A DNA stretch of 64,000 nucleotides from NCBI GenBank assembly GCA_014706295.1, contig JACSVZ010000004.1:4396638-4460637 (forward strand), read 5' to 3'. The stretch is from Lycocorax pyrrhopterus obiensis. Its lineage: Eukaryota; Chordata; Aves; Passeriformes; Paradisaeidae. How positions within the stretch are numbered: the stretch's first letter is position 1; each line of letters begins with the position of its first letter. A model generated the notes under the pieces. The model ran no database searches. It was given only the letters and a program-made list of their open reading frames with translations, and had not been told where the DNA came from. A program made the position numbers and the translations under genes. Positions 1 to 11,735 of this stretch are shown piece by piece.

Positions 1-328
1 TTCCTTTAATAGTTTCTGAGCATAAAAACCTCTGTTCCTAATGAACACAACTGGATAAACACCTGGAGATCACTGTGTTCATAACTGACTGTATGAGAAT
101 TTCATATCAGAATTTCATTATTTTTCCTTAAATATATTGCAAGCATCTCACCTACAATGAAATCCCTTCCACAAGTTGAATTTTAAAAAGCTTATACACT
201 TGAAAAAAATTTGTATTTCAGTAGCATCTTTGTCTTCATAGAACAGCCTGAAGAAATGAGAATATAAATATAAAATAAGGGATGAATACATTACAGTATA
301 ATATGGCTTAGATTTGCATACCTTCTGT

Positions 329-372
329 CTATTCTTTCTTCAGTTCACAGTCTTCATTTCTGGTGACTCTCC
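329..372 (-). CDS. Candidate last coding exon N with stop
   Basis: After acceptor gcttaggcag the frame reads RVTRNEDCELKKE and stops at TAG (329-331). With block M the junction codon is GGG. A hydrophilic, charged C-terminus is plausible. A GTATGC donor follows the stop by 9 bases, so the exon might instead continue as a spliced 3' UTR. The acceptor is weak and the call is tentative. Confidence 0.18.
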
Positions 373-1525
373 CTGCCTAAGCTGAATTAACCTAAAAACT
401 GTGTAGATCTTCTGGGGTTTAACATTTGTTTCTTTGTTCTCCTTTGGATTTTTTTAAAGGAAAACATCATACATTTATGTGTAACAGCAGATTTCAATAA
501 TATCTTATTCATTTTTTGTTGACATTATCTCCAAGAACGCATATATATGACAGTTCCCATCCAGGATGGATGTTCCCATTTTTTACAAGACCTTTATTTT
601 CCTTGTCCTTATCAACAGACTTTCTTAAAATTCCACATAGCTCTCACTGAAGAACAGAGCACTGTATTAAATTTTTAGTGTCTGAACAAAATATGACTTT
701 GTGCCCACACAAACTCTCATAAGTACTGCTGGCAACGCAAGGCACAAGATAGCTCAGATGAAGGGAAAGCTTCTGAGCTGAAAGGACTGATGGTGGCAGT
801 AGCAGACAGAATTTTAGAAGACCAGCTCAGGAGACCAGGACAAATCAAACATTAGGAAATCCTAGGAAGTCCAAGTCCACGGTAGTGTAAAAGGGGCCGC
901 CACCACTGAGGAAAATCAGGAGGACTGAGCTTTGTTTACACTGTTTGAGGCAGAGTTTGCCTGTGACTCATCACCACACTGAGCAACCCTGAGCATTCCT
1001 CTACCTCAGATCTGAATTAGCCTTTTTTAGTGCTGTGCTCCCCAGCTGACAGGGGGCTCTGTGCTTCTTACACTTTTCAGCAGAATCAGACAGTATCCCA
1101 TCAGCTTGGCACTGATGCCTGAGCTCACAAACTTACCAGCTGGCTGGAAATAATAACTGCTAAGTGCTCTTCTTTAAAAAGCTTTGTTGGCAGCCCGGTA
1201 CAAACATCAAGTTCTGCACTGTTCTAAAACACATGGAATTATTTATGTTCATTTCATAATCCATTTTGAGTTTTGTTCTCCTTGTAATTAACATAAGGTG
1301 GGTGCTAAGTAGTTCTGGTAGTAAGGAGTTTTTTGTTAAAGAACTATCAGTACTTTCAAAAGATTACTCTTCCGTCTAAGTATTAAAATTCTTAGGGCCA
1401 ACACCTGCTTTGTCTCTTTAATTCCTTTGCATACATCTAAAAATATGATGAATCAGGTTAAAATGCTTCCAAGAAACTACATGCAAATACTTTGCCTCAC
1501 TCCCATTTTAGTGCAGGAGTCTTAC

Positions 1526-1564
1526 CTCCCAGTTGTTCACTTTCTAATATGCTGATCCAAGCTA
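1526..1564 (-). CDS. Candidate exon M of leftward gene
   Basis: A 39-base in-frame block ending at a strong donor (GGGAG|gtaaga), phase 1 at both ends, reading AWISILESEQLG. The acceptor (aggaactcag) lacks a good pyrimidine tract. It links blocks L and N in phase. Confidence 0.2.
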
Positions 1565-2338
1565 CTGAGTTCCTCACTCCTTCCCCCCAACACAGCAGTA
1601 GTGGATGATCCATCATACTTTAAACCAATTCTGTTTCAAATTGTTATGCATGTAACTGATGCTCAGATAAGACTGTAAAAACTATTCAAGTGGCAACTCA
1701 AAAAGCTTTATTAAAAGCCAGTTTCAGTGTGCTCTATGTTAAAAACAGTAACTTCTGAAAAAAAAATGAATGATTTTTTTCCAGTTAACATAAAGGTACA
1801 TGGCTAACTTTTTATTAATGTGAGAGCCAAAAGTAAAGAATGCCCTAAAACTACAGATTCCTGAAATCCACTACATTCAGTGATGCTTTAACAGGATAAT
1901 TGCTTATATATTAAGAAGCATGGTACATCCATTGCTGCAAAGCACACAATATACACACAGGCATCTGCAAAGGGTACAGACCTTAGAAAAGCTGTACACC
2001 TCTCACCAATTAGGTGCTGAGCACTTCTGAAATCTAAATGTTTACCTGAATATTTAAACCTGTATTTAAAAGGTTGGCTTTTCAGCTACTCTTAGAATAC
2101 TGGCTCAAAGGTTTAACTAGCAAAAACCAGACAAGCGTGCGGTCACAGAGAGCCCTATTTCCACTTATTTTTTAAACAAGAAATCATTGTAGCCAAGAAT
2201 ATTGCTAAGGTATTAGGAAAAATATTTTGTAAATCAAATATGTTCTGAAATGCATTTTAAATGTTTCCAGACTAATTCCTCCAGAAGAATGGATTGCAGA
2301 GATCTCTAAATAAAGCAGACCTTCAGCAAAACTCTCAC

Positions 2339-2408
2339 CTCTACCTACAGCCTCATCTGATTCACGAATATAACGTTTCAGAGTAGCAACCAAGTCAGCC
2401 ATTTCAGT
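2339..2408 (-). CDS. Candidate exon L of leftward gene
   Basis: A 70-base block with donor GTAGAG|gtgaga and a weaker acceptor (tctttttgaaatctgatctccaag). The open frame TEMADLVATLKRYIRESDEA plus VGR is phase 0 in, phase 1 out. The peptide looks helical and charged, typical of coding sequence. It could also contain an internal start, since its third codon is ATG. It joins in phase to blocks K and M. Confidence 0.33.
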
Positions 2409-3074
2409 CTTGGAGATCAGATTTCAAAAAGATGACGCCCTTGAGAACACATTCAACCACTTGTCTTGTATATGCTTACACACAGCTGGCCTAATCCTTT
2501 TCATGACTTCAGATGTGTCAATTACAATTTCCTAAGTTAGAAAAACTAGTCTCCTTATCCTAAAATCCAAACACTCTACAAAAGAGTGTTTATATTAAAA
2601 ATACTACATTATAAAGTATTCTTTACTCTATTACAAAATTGTTTTCTCCACATCTTTTTGCTATGATAAAATTTTCTTATGGATAATTTTACAGATTTTG
2701 GCTGACATCAAATTTTCACCATGGAAAGCAGTGCTAGGTTTTCAGTAACTTCTGGCACAGCACAGCTGAGAAACAAAACCAAACCACTTTAAGGAATCCA
2801 ACAACACTAATTCACCCACTGAGAAGAACTAATGTTCTTCTGATGAAATGAAATGAAAATGAAAGATTAAAAGCATATGCTTGACTATTTAATGGTGTGC
2901 ATCCTCTCCATGGTATCCTGAATTTGGTTCACATAACTGCCAACTTTAGCACAAAAATATTCTTACAAGACACCAAAGTAGCAACCGCAGCACCAAGCAG
3001 ACATTATGACCCAATGCCTCCATGCAAATACCATTAATACATTATTACTAACTGCCAATCTCCAAAAAGTATAA

Positions 3075-3399
3075 TCATTCAAAATCCGTAATCTTCAAAG
3101 GCATTGTCTGGCCTTGCCTTGAAAGCTTGAAACCTGTCAGTGACAACTTCTGGGAAGCAGCAGGAACATTTAACATTTGAAGAACAATGTGAACGTCTAC
3201 TTGGTGGACTTGCTTCCAGACATGCGGCAGTGTGCATCCGTGCTCCAAACCCCTGGCTTTCAGAATATTGAGGCACGCAGCATCTTTAAGCACAGCAAAA
3301 TCATTGCAGTGACTGGGCCCATCCAAGCAAAGGGACAGTGAAAACTCCATTTTCCCCGTGCGTATAGTTATGTTGCCCAGGGACACAGCTGACCTTCTT
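3075..3399 (-). CDS. Candidate terminal exon with a 107-codon open frame
   Basis: On the minus strand acceptor gatggcctttctcacag is followed by an open frame of 107 codons ending in TGA at 3077-3075. It contains EFSLSLCLDGPSHCND and LPHVWKQVHQVDVHIVL. It accepts phase 2, so it could follow block J directly as an alternative last exon. It is slightly richer in GC than its surroundings. A second frame is open for part of the block. I do not recognise the protein. About ten ORFs of this length are expected by chance in the window, so the acceptor is the main support. Confidence 0.25.
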
Positions 3400-4147
3400 C
3401 TGTGAGAAAGGCCATCAGAGCAGAAAAAGCTCTAATCATGCGAAACTTCACATTTAAACAACAATAGCTTCAACATGCAGTTTAACCATAGAATACAATG
3501 TGGAAATCCTCACTTTCTCTGCAACAGAAATGGGCAAAAAGCTCAATAATAAACCTTTAAGCTTCCCGTTGCTACCAGTGAATACAGCCTGTCCTAAAAT
3601 CAGAAGTTAAGGATGGCAACAAACTGCTTACAACTCTGACATTAACACGACTAGCCAAAAAAACAACTCTTCAGAAACCAGTTTGTCCCTAACTAAACAC
3701 TGACCAATGGAGCAGTAATGTAAGATTGAGATATATATACATGATTCAGGAAAACACTACTAAAGTCTTCATCAAATACAAAACTCCAACCATATATGCG
3801 CATTTAACAAAATATACTGAGAGCATTACATAGCTATGCACTGCTGTGGATAAGATTCTCAAGTGTTTGCAAGTTTATGACTCAAATTAGAATCCATGTA
3901 GATGTTCCTATTAGGCACAGAGGACTTGCAAATTACCAGCTAAAGCCTCATTTCTCTGAAAAAACATATTTAGACACAGATTTCTCCATGATTATTTATT
4001 TTCTGTTACAGTTTGAGTTACAAGACCCAGAGGCCGGTTATGACAAGCACTGAGAAAGAAATCTAGAAAACAGGCCCTCTCTTGAAGAGTTCCTCTGTTT
4101 AAAAACAAGATCCGATTCACCCAAGATAAGGAATTTTATCAAGTGGT

Positions 4148-4182
4148 TCAGAAGACACATACACACATCTACACACACTTCA
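4148..4182. repeat. Short CA-rich microsatellite
   Basis: An imperfect acacatacacacatctacacacac tract. It is a simple repeat with no gene context. Confidence 0.6.
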
Positions 4183-4880
4183 GGGCTGAAAAAATCATTC
4201 AATGGAAAAAGCAGCTAAGAATAGGTACACTTAGCACACCACCACAAGGACATTTCACAAGACAACCCTTTCTTTGGTCAGCTTTAAGCAAAAAATACTT
4301 CGTCATTTTTACAGGGCAGACTAACCCCATGAGATGGAGCATTGAATTTTATTCTCACATGGCCAAAAGCAAGTAACATCGAGTGAGTTCTCACCTAACT
4401 GCTTGGCTGCAAGCATACACGGGGAAAAAAAGCTCATTTAATCTCAACCTCTCCTTCCTCTGAGGGCACAAAGCCAGTTTAAGCAATATACTTCACTCCT
4501 AAAACAGCACAGACTGCACCATGAGCTGCTCCACATCTCTGAGGAACTGGCACCAGGACTGAGGGAAAAGCCCCCCCAGCTGAACTACACTTCACCCCAC
4601 ATACATCAAGACTATCATAAGTTTCTTTTATATTCTAATGGAAGACTCAAAGAAAACCCTCAAAACTTTAAGTGATTTTTATTTTAAAGATGGACTGATT
4701 TTTGATTTTACAATCTAACAGCAAAAGCTGTATTATTTCCAAAGGTAATTTTTAACCCTTTTAATTTAGCTCTTTTGGTTAGTATATAAACTGCATAATA
4801 TACATGGAAACTGTACATATCAATCCCCAAATAAAATTCACTTCTGTAACAATACACTGTAGCAATTTAAAAAAACTTAC

Positions 4881-4920
4881 AGTGTGAGCACATTTCCAAA
4901 GGGTAGCTTGCCTCATTTCC
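4881..4920 (-). CDS. Candidate exon K of leftward gene
   Basis: A 40-base block with one of the strongest acceptors in the window (ttctttttttcttgtgtttcag) and donor ACACT|gtaagt. Two frames are open: GNEASYPLEMCSH (phase 0 in) and EMRQATLWKCAHT (phase 2 in, phase 0 out). The second joins blocks J and L. Strong sites but short length. Confidence 0.25.
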
Positions 4921-7222
4921 CTGAAACACAAGAAAAAAAGAACAAAGTTTCAATTACTCCCAAAATAGCTTTAAGGAACTATTCAAATTTCATCACTGTA
5001 AAAATCTCAGGCAATGAAGTTACATGGTTATTTAAAAATATATATTTCAGACCCAACAATCATAAACAGTGCTTTATTTGGATAGATCTATCTTACCAAA
5101 ACATACAAAGAAACATAAAACCATTAAGAGGTCTCCTCCAATGAGAATTCCCATGAAAATGTCAGTTCACATAATTACGGCAAGAACTTCAATATTCTAA
5201 ACTCAGAAAAACAAACTCACTACTTATATATTGAGCAAATGCTACTTTTCAAGTTAAAAATATTTAATTACAAAACTTCACAAAACCCATGTTACCATTT
5301 TATTTCATACACAGAAAAAGACACGTCTTTATGAACTCGGATGACAAATCTTACTCAATTTGCATAAGAAAACTGTATCAAGTTTTCTTCCCTGAACCAC
5401 CTGCCCATTCCACCCAAAAAAGGATTCACACACCAAGAATGATGCAAAAGAAGAGTTTTATATGACCAGAAACTCACACATAACAGCTTTACATTTAAAT
5501 ATTTTTGTAATGTTAATTTCGTACTATGTTAATATGTTCCTGCTTTGCAACTGAATGGAAAGTCAAACTAAGATTTTAAATCCTTGCTACACTACAACAC
5601 GGTAATAGCACAAAAAGCTTAGAACTTTGAGCGTATGAACACCTTAATTTGCACATACAGAAATCAACATGAACTACAGCAACATGAACTCCAGAAGACA
5701 CTAAAACTTGGTATTTTCCCCCAAATGCCTCACTTTGCACCAGAGACCACAATACGCACATGCTTAATGACTTTTCTGAATCCATTAGCAAAGGAGCAGC
5801 CAGATAACCGAAGATATTCATAACCATTTTCAAAACAAATGTTTATAAGGGAGTGTGTTACACAAGAAAATAAAGCATATTCCAGATGAGTCTAAGACAC
5901 TCTATTCAGCAGCAATTCTCTTATGGTGTGGAGCATAAGGGATTCCACAGCTGAGCACTTGCAAAGAAAGGCTCGTCAAAATGATACAAAATCGAACAGA
6001 AATAGAAATATTACTTGACAGAAGGGGGGGAAAAAAAAGGAAGACCTGCATTTAGCCTAGAAGCTAAAATGCAACTGCATTTCCTAATTAGAGCAGAAAG
6101 GGGCAGAACAAACATCCCATGAATCTAAACATGTTCAAGAGGAGATGTGTTGTTGTTGTTGAGGGGAGTTGTTTGCACTTTTTTATTGGGGGAACACTTC
6201 CACTTTGCTTATCCCCCACAATCCACAAGCTCTCTTGCTTCTTTAAAAAATGTCCATGCATTTGCCTTCTAAGTAGGGCAGCAAAATGTACATACAGCCT
6301 TAATGTCTTCTCCAATGTCTACTTAGAGCAAGACAAAGCAGCAGAACAGAAATGTAGATGAGGACCATCAGGTCACTAAAACCTCAAAAGCACATCAGGG
6401 CTGTTCTTCGGACAAACTAATTGCACTGTGGCGGGGAATCCAGAAGAGAAATGCCACATCGAAAATACTGGACGGAACCCAACCAAAGTCTTAGGATAAA
6501 CAGCAAAGACCAAAACAGGTAGCAAAAGGCTAGCATATGCATATGAATATAAAAGGGTAGGGAATCTAAAATGGGAGAAAGCAGAATTTTGAAACAAGAA
6601 GAAACAGGAACCAGGGGATCCAGCTAGGCTGCTCAAGACACGAAGTCATGAAGAGGCAAGAAAAACACCAGACTGGAAGGCTGCAAATTAAAGGAGAAAG
6701 TTGAATTAAAACCAGTGCATTTATGCACATGCACACAAATATACAATATTAACTACTACTGTTCTGGCATTTACATCCTTGTTCAGGTCTTGGGAGAAGG
6801 TTAATTTCTAGTACAGGCTACCAAAATCAATCTGCCTAAAGATACATAAAATGCTTCTGAAAAATGAGCAAGACAAAATCAAAAAATGGAAGTAACTTTT
6901 TTCAGATCATGAATAAGTGTAATGCTTATAAGGAGCCTTACTATGCAATTAGATGCACATGCTAAGTCATAAGCAAGTTATCTAAGGAGTAGCCAAATAA
7001 AAATATTTGGAGATCAGAGATAAAAGTGAATAAACTGCATCTTAGCTTTTCTTTGAAGCAGTTACTGCTAAAAAAAAAGTATTCAGAATACTTACCTATC
7101 CAGGACTGGATCTTGGATATCTAAAAAGGTAGAAAAATCTAGTAAATGACAATGTACAAATTACATGATTATTCAACATTTTCCACATAGTGTTTAAATA
7201 AAGTATTTTAAAAAGTAGTTAC

Positions 7223-7270
7223 CTGCTATTGGTGTGTTGAATATTCATCTTCACAGGAGAATTCAATATT
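7223..7270 (-). CDS. Candidate exon J of leftward gene
   Basis: A 48-base in-frame block with acceptor acatccttttaaatcttacaag and donor AGCAG|gtaact, phase 2 at both ends, reading ILNSPVKMNIQHTNS. It follows the block at 7791 in phase. Downstream it fits either the block at 4881 or the longer open block at 3075-3399. Confidence 0.25.
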
Positions 7271-7790
7271 CTTGTAAGATTTAAAAGGATGTTGGTTGGG
7301 GGGGTTTTTTGGTACAAACAAACATTTGAACAACTCATGCCAAAATTCCTGTTCACATAGCTGTGACCTGGACAAACACAAAGATGGTGCTCTACACCAA
7401 AGCCTTGATCTTCAGAGATTAAGACGAATGATTTGGTCTCAGGAGCAGGCATTTTTTACCATATTCCGAGCAGAAGTACAAGAAGGCTGCTTACTTGTCC
7501 CCAAATACAACCAGTATGTGTACACACTCTATGAGACAGGAGATAAACCCTGAAACACAAGCACTAAGTACAGGCTGAATACTCTTCTTGCTTAAGCAGC
7601 AAGAATTGTTTAAGAATAGGCAGGCAGTAAGTAAAACGGAAGGTCTAGAGCTATATCCACATTCATGTGTTGAGAAAAAAAGCAGGGAGGTAAGCACAGC
7701 TATGAGACATCATTAAGTATCAAACCCTCTAAGAAAAGGGAAAGAAACTGGGTATATGTTCATCTGTACAGTTTTAATGCAAAGAATTAC

Positions 7791-7879
7791 CTAATTTCAA
7801 CACCAGGATGAGGAAGCATTCTAAAGAACGCTGAAAAATATTCTTTATGATTGAGTGCACTAACAGAAAATTTGAGTTG
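7791..7879 (-). CDS. Candidate exon I of leftward gene
   Basis: An 89-base block with an excellent acceptor (ttattgtgatcttttgcag) and donor ATTAG|gtaatt. It enters in phase 0 and leaves in phase 2, reading QLKFSVSALNHKEYFSAF and then FRMLPHPGVEI. It connects in phase to the blocks on both sides. Among the left-hand blocks this is one of the most protein-like and best bounded. No family is recognised. Confidence 0.33.
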
Positions 7880-8264
7880 CTGCAAAAGATCACAATAATT
7901 ACACATCTTATTCATTAAAATAACACTGCACTTACACTTTAAAGTTTTAAATTATACTAGTTTATAAAGACAAAAGCCAGTGTAAAACTCCAAAGATGTA
8001 ATTTCATCTCTGATAAAGAAGTTCATTTATACAAATGCATCTGTAGAGTAACAAAGCTCTGACACAGCATAAAACTGTCGATTTTAAAACCTCGTAATAT
8101 TAGTGTTTCCTGCCAGATATATATTCAGCATACCTCACAAAAAGTGAGAGTATCTGCTCATATACACTATATCAGCACACCTAGAAACCAGTGACACATG
8201 GTTTGTTGAAGAAATGCAGTTTTTACAGAGTCAACACTCCACAAGAGATTTACTTGGCACTTAC

Positions 8265-8342
8265 GCCCAGTGTGAAACACGCCTTCCTCGGCTGTATCTG
8301 GGTTATCGCTACCAGACTGCTGGAACTCCACTCTCTCTCAAG
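8265..8342 (-). CDS. Candidate exon H of leftward gene
   Basis: A 78-base block, 26 codons, phase 0 at both ends, with acceptor tgctttttctactggtgcag and donor GGGC|gtaagt. It reads LEREWSSSSLVAITQIQP then RKACFTLG. CpG content is higher than in the surrounding sequence, as exons often show. An alternative acceptor 10 bases inside gives another open frame, but it fails in the next block. Not recognised. Confidence 0.3.
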
Positions 8343-8501
8343 CTGCACCAGTAGAAAAAGCAGCTGAAATACTACAGATACCTTGAATAGCCTTATCCTT
8401 TTAGAATAGTCTTGAAATTTTCTTAAATGCTGTTCGAAGCCTACGAGTTAATTCCCAGTTAAGCAGCTGCAAAACCATGAGTTGTTGACAGAAATAGTTA
8501 C

Positions 8502-8555
8502 GGATAGAGGAAAAGTCCAAAATCTACTAACAGAAGGTTGACCCAGTTCTGAATA
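8502..8555 (-). CDS. Candidate exon G of leftward gene
   Basis: A 54-base block with a strong acceptor (ctctctaggaaactggtatttctgcag) and donor CTATCC|gtaact. In phase 0 it reads YSELGQPSVSRFWTFPLS and joins in phase to the block at 8265. A second open frame (IQNWVNLLLVDFGLFLYP) is equally plausible as protein but runs into a stop in the next block. Confidence 0.25.
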
Positions 8556-9167
8556 CTGCAGAAATACCAGTTTCCTAGAGAGAAGACAAAACACATCACT
8601 AAAGGAGTTGACATGACACGTAATGTGTTCCTTTAAGAACAAAAGTGGTTTTTGCAATTTTCTACTAAGTATTCTTCTCTCCTTTCAGAAGCTGTGCCTT
8701 TTTACTAGGTAAGAATAAACCCTTAATGGACTTCAGTCATTATACCTTCTGTAGATAATAATAATAAAAAAAAAAGTGTTTCTTGATTTTTTTTCCCTGG
8801 CAGTTATTTCAAATACTAATCACTCTCTCTTCTTAAGATCAGTTTTGTACATGCTGCTCCAAGGTACAATAGTTAAGACAATTATCTTGACAAGTTTCCT
8901 CTTAGTGAAAGACATGAAGATCTGTGGATAGAAAATGAAAAAGGAAATTAGCAATTAGCAAAATTAGTAACAGAATCTCAATTCTTAGCTGCAGTTGTTT
9001 ATACAAAACAGCTTGTACACAGTAAGACATCACACTGCAAAGCAGCTCTTCACCATATATTAGTAGAACACTGTTTCTAGGTCTGATTATACATTACTTT
9101 TCTGCATGATGTGCAACTTTTTGTAAATAGTTCAGAGAGCTAAATTACAGCATCAGCCTTCAATTAG

Positions 9168-9193
9168 TTTTCTGCTTTTATAAAAGCAGAAAA
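9168..9193. repeat. 26-base perfect palindrome
   Basis: ttttctgctttta is followed directly by taaaagcagaaaa, its exact reverse complement, with the centre between 9180 and 9181. There is no loop. It lies in presumed intronic DNA with no repeat family evident. Confidence 0.9.
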
Positions 9194-9958
9194 TGTGTTT
9201 AAATGTCAGCAAGCTGCAATTTCACCTTAGGACTAATCTCAAATTTAGTCCTCCAAAGCGGGTGTGTGAGTCACTACAAATGAAAATTAATTCCTGGACA
9301 GTTTAAAATGTTCTTTCAAAGATTCTGATTTGTTTCCACAGCCAGGCAATGAATTCAACAAGGGCAAGAGCGGTCTCCTGATCTGTTTAGTACATGTACA
9401 GGAGTAGTTGTCCAAGATTTACTACTTTCTGCAGAGGCTTACAAAAGCAGTGTAAGAAGTTCATATTTGTAAATTGCCTTAAATATGCAAACTGCCTTGT
9501 CACAGCACTGGCTGTTCCACCTCTGCACTAGATGTTCCTGCATTTGTGTTTTTGGTGCAAGGGCACCTCGTGGGGTCTTGACAACACACTGTATGTTGTG
9601 CTTCTTGTATCAGCTCCTATACCTGCAACACTACTAATTACCACAGTTAGCACAAGCAAGAAACTTCAGCAGGCAAGTGAAACAGTCCAAGCCGTGTCAG
9701 CTGGGGGCCAGAACCAGGCATTATCAAGATAGTCAACTTCAATTTTTAAGTTACACAAGAAAGCTGTTTTCCATCATCCCCTACTACAACGCAAAAGAAT
9801 GGGAATATTAAGAAGAAAGATGGAAGCAGCTGGCAGCTCGCATTTAAGAAGAGCCCACGCATAAGACCCTTCTCCCTGTTCCACAAACACACAAAATGCT
9901 TCTCTGTCTTTTCTCATTCTTCTCCATACCACCAGAATTAATGATTGATGACAATTAC

Positions 9959-10041
9959 CTGTTGCAGAGAATTCTTCCTTCTCCTTTGAGCTCATTTTCC
10001 ATGTATTGTCACTTTCATAAAGCTTTAACAGTGAAGAACTG
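9959..10041 (-). CDS. Candidate exon F of leftward gene, tandem acceptor
   Basis: A minus-strand block ending at donor CAACAG|gtaatt. It reads LYESDNTWKMSSKEKEEFSA, a hydrophilic, Lys/Glu-rich stretch. The 5' edge has a NAGNAG tandem acceptor (ccaag/cag at 10041 or 10038), with a third acceptor (gttaaag) at 10022. The first two enter in phase 2 and match block E. The donor leaves phase 1, which does not match the next block at 8502. An exon between them is missing or the link is wrong. Confidence 0.3.
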
Positions 10042-10430
10042 CTTGGTGAAAAGAAGCTTGATTTTTTTGTTTTGTTGGGGTTTTTTTGGGTTTTTAAAAT
10101 GATCATTGTTTAACAAATCACTAAAGCTCTGGCTGTCAGAGCTTGGCACTGTATTCCTCATCAAAAAACAGCAGAAAAGTAGGCAAATTAAAAATGATGA
10201 TATATATTTTCAAGGCTCTACAAACTTCTGCATGAATAGAACATGCCACACAGACGCATCTACAGTGGTTTAAAATGAATTTCACACAAAGCCCAGGAAG
10301 CTTTAAGCCACTTTAATATTTGAATTTCTGAATTAAATGTTGGTCACAAAAATATGCAAGATCTTACCTACTGTAATTTATACATTTCATATGGAACTTA
10401 TCAGAGAATTAAAGATTAAAACACGTTTAC

Positions 10431-10460
10431 CGGAGCACAGATGAGACATACCCAAAGTCT
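10431..10460 (-). CDS. Candidate short exon E of leftward gene
   Basis: A 30-base block with a very good acceptor (gtattttttgtggtgtctgcag) and donor CTCCG|gtaaac. In the phase reached through the microexon at 10583 it reads DFGYVSSVL. It leaves in phase 2 and fits the block at 9959. A phase-0 reading (RLWVCLICAP) is also open. Confidence 0.2.
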
Positions 10461-10582
10461 CTGCAGACACCACAAAAAATACAGCTTAAAACAAGAAAAG
10501 CAGGAACAAGATTTCAATGCAAAAAAGCAGTAAGAAAAATACTTTTATCTACCCCGTTCAGAAAGAGTATGAATATACTTAC

Positions 10583-10594
10583 ACTCGGCCTTTT
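10583..10594 (-). CDS. Candidate 12-base microexon D
   Basis: AAAAGGCCGAGT lies between an excellent polypyrimidine acceptor (ttttcttcttctaattgaatttaacag) and a textbook donor (gtaagt). Length is a multiple of three, so it could be skipped without shifting frame, as microexons commonly are. In phase 2 it reads Lys-Gly-Arg; in phase 0 it reads Lys-Arg-Pro-Ser. Both splice sites are among the best seen in the left half. A 12-base block cannot be shown to code without transcript data. Confidence 0.22.
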
Positions 10595-10903
10595 CTGTTA
10601 AATTCAATTAGAAGAAGAAAAAAAACCAAAAACCCTTGAACAAACTACTTAGCACAGAAGAGTTGTGTCAGCCCAAGAGGAGTCTATGAATCAAGAAAAA
10701 CATGTCACTGATTATCTTCTATTTAACAGGAATATCTAATTTATACACTGCAAAAGGAAACTTGCAAAGAAAATGCTATAGATAAGATCACTAGGGAATG
10801 TGGCATCTGTGCTTTGACTTGGAGTAATTAAGTCACCTTTCACGCTTTTTATTGCAGACAGTAAACAAATCTCCCTAAAACTTGGATATCCAAACATAGT
10901 TAC

Positions 10904-10928
10904 CTGAAAACAACACTTGACTTAAGAA
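10904..10928 (-). CDS. Candidate short exon C of leftward gene
   Basis: A 25-base block between acceptor ctgcactattaccag and donor TTCAG|gtaact. It enters in phase 1 and leaves in phase 2 with residues LKSSVVF, linking block B to the microexon at 10583. A 17-base version using a second acceptor (ttcttaag) is also possible and would leave in phase 0. At this length the call rests on splice signals and phase alone. Confidence 0.15.
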
Positions 10929-11646
10929 CTGGTAATAGTGCAGACTAACTGCCAAAATTTAGAAGGTAACATTTAAAACAGCTTGGTGACTTCTGTATCG
11001 TTTTATACAAAGCAACTACTAAGTACCTGCTTTGCATAAAAGTATTTCAGGCAGAGAGAGTACAACTCCCCCAAATACTTCCTCCTTGAATTAGCAGTTC
11101 TCCAGCACAAGACTTCTGCTCAAAGAAAATAAATCTACCTCTGAGGTTCTTACACTAGTACCAATGTTGAGTTAGATTTTGCAATGCAAAAATTAAGTGA
11201 AGCCAAGAAATTAGAAGACATTGAATAAGAAGGCTTGTGGAAGTTCAAGCAATTTAAGAGCAATGACAGTTTCACTGTTGACTCCAAATTCTCAGCCTGT
11301 TTTCTAAGATCATGTCCTAAAGAAGGAATCAAAGAAAGACATAAAAATTCATGGGAGGTGACATCCACCTCACATTCGCTAAGTTCAAAAATTACATATA
11401 TCCTAGCAATAAGCTAGACTACACTTGCCAATCTTGCATTATGTTTTCAGGTCACCAACAAATCCAGTCTATCCTGAAGCTAGGACAGTATGACAGCAGT
11501 TTAAGATCCAAGACTTCCAAGCTGAATCCAGCTCAAATGACAATTTATTGAGCCTTCATGACTACACTACAATTTTCACCACCTCAGCTCTGCTTATGTT
11601 CCATTCATTGTTGTAATCAAAGCCCATGACATTTCATAGCCATTAC

Positions 11647-11735
11647 CTTGGCTATCCAAAAGTCCAGTATATTTTCTGGCATTGCGACTGTCAAATCTAG
11701 GCATCTTGCTACCCTTTGGGAGCATGAGCATTTGA
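11647..11735 (-). CDS. Candidate exon B of leftward gene
   Basis: An 89-base minus-strand block ending in CCAAG|gtaatg. The acceptor gaatgctcag has a pyrimidine-rich stretch upstream (gtttgtatcctgtttaattccttctg). The open frame enters in phase 2 and leaves in phase 1, and includes KGSKMPRFDSRNARKY followed by TGLLDSQ. The frame stays open upstream of the acceptor, so the left boundary is uncertain. Basic, polar composition; no domain recognised. Confidence 0.28.

Noticed and set aside
7096..7120. 25-base minus-strand block with excellent acceptor (tttctacctttttag) and donor (gtaagt)
   Set aside because: In the phase left by the preceding candidate exon it ends in an in-frame TAG exactly at the donor. 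It could be a poison exon or chance, so it was not listed.
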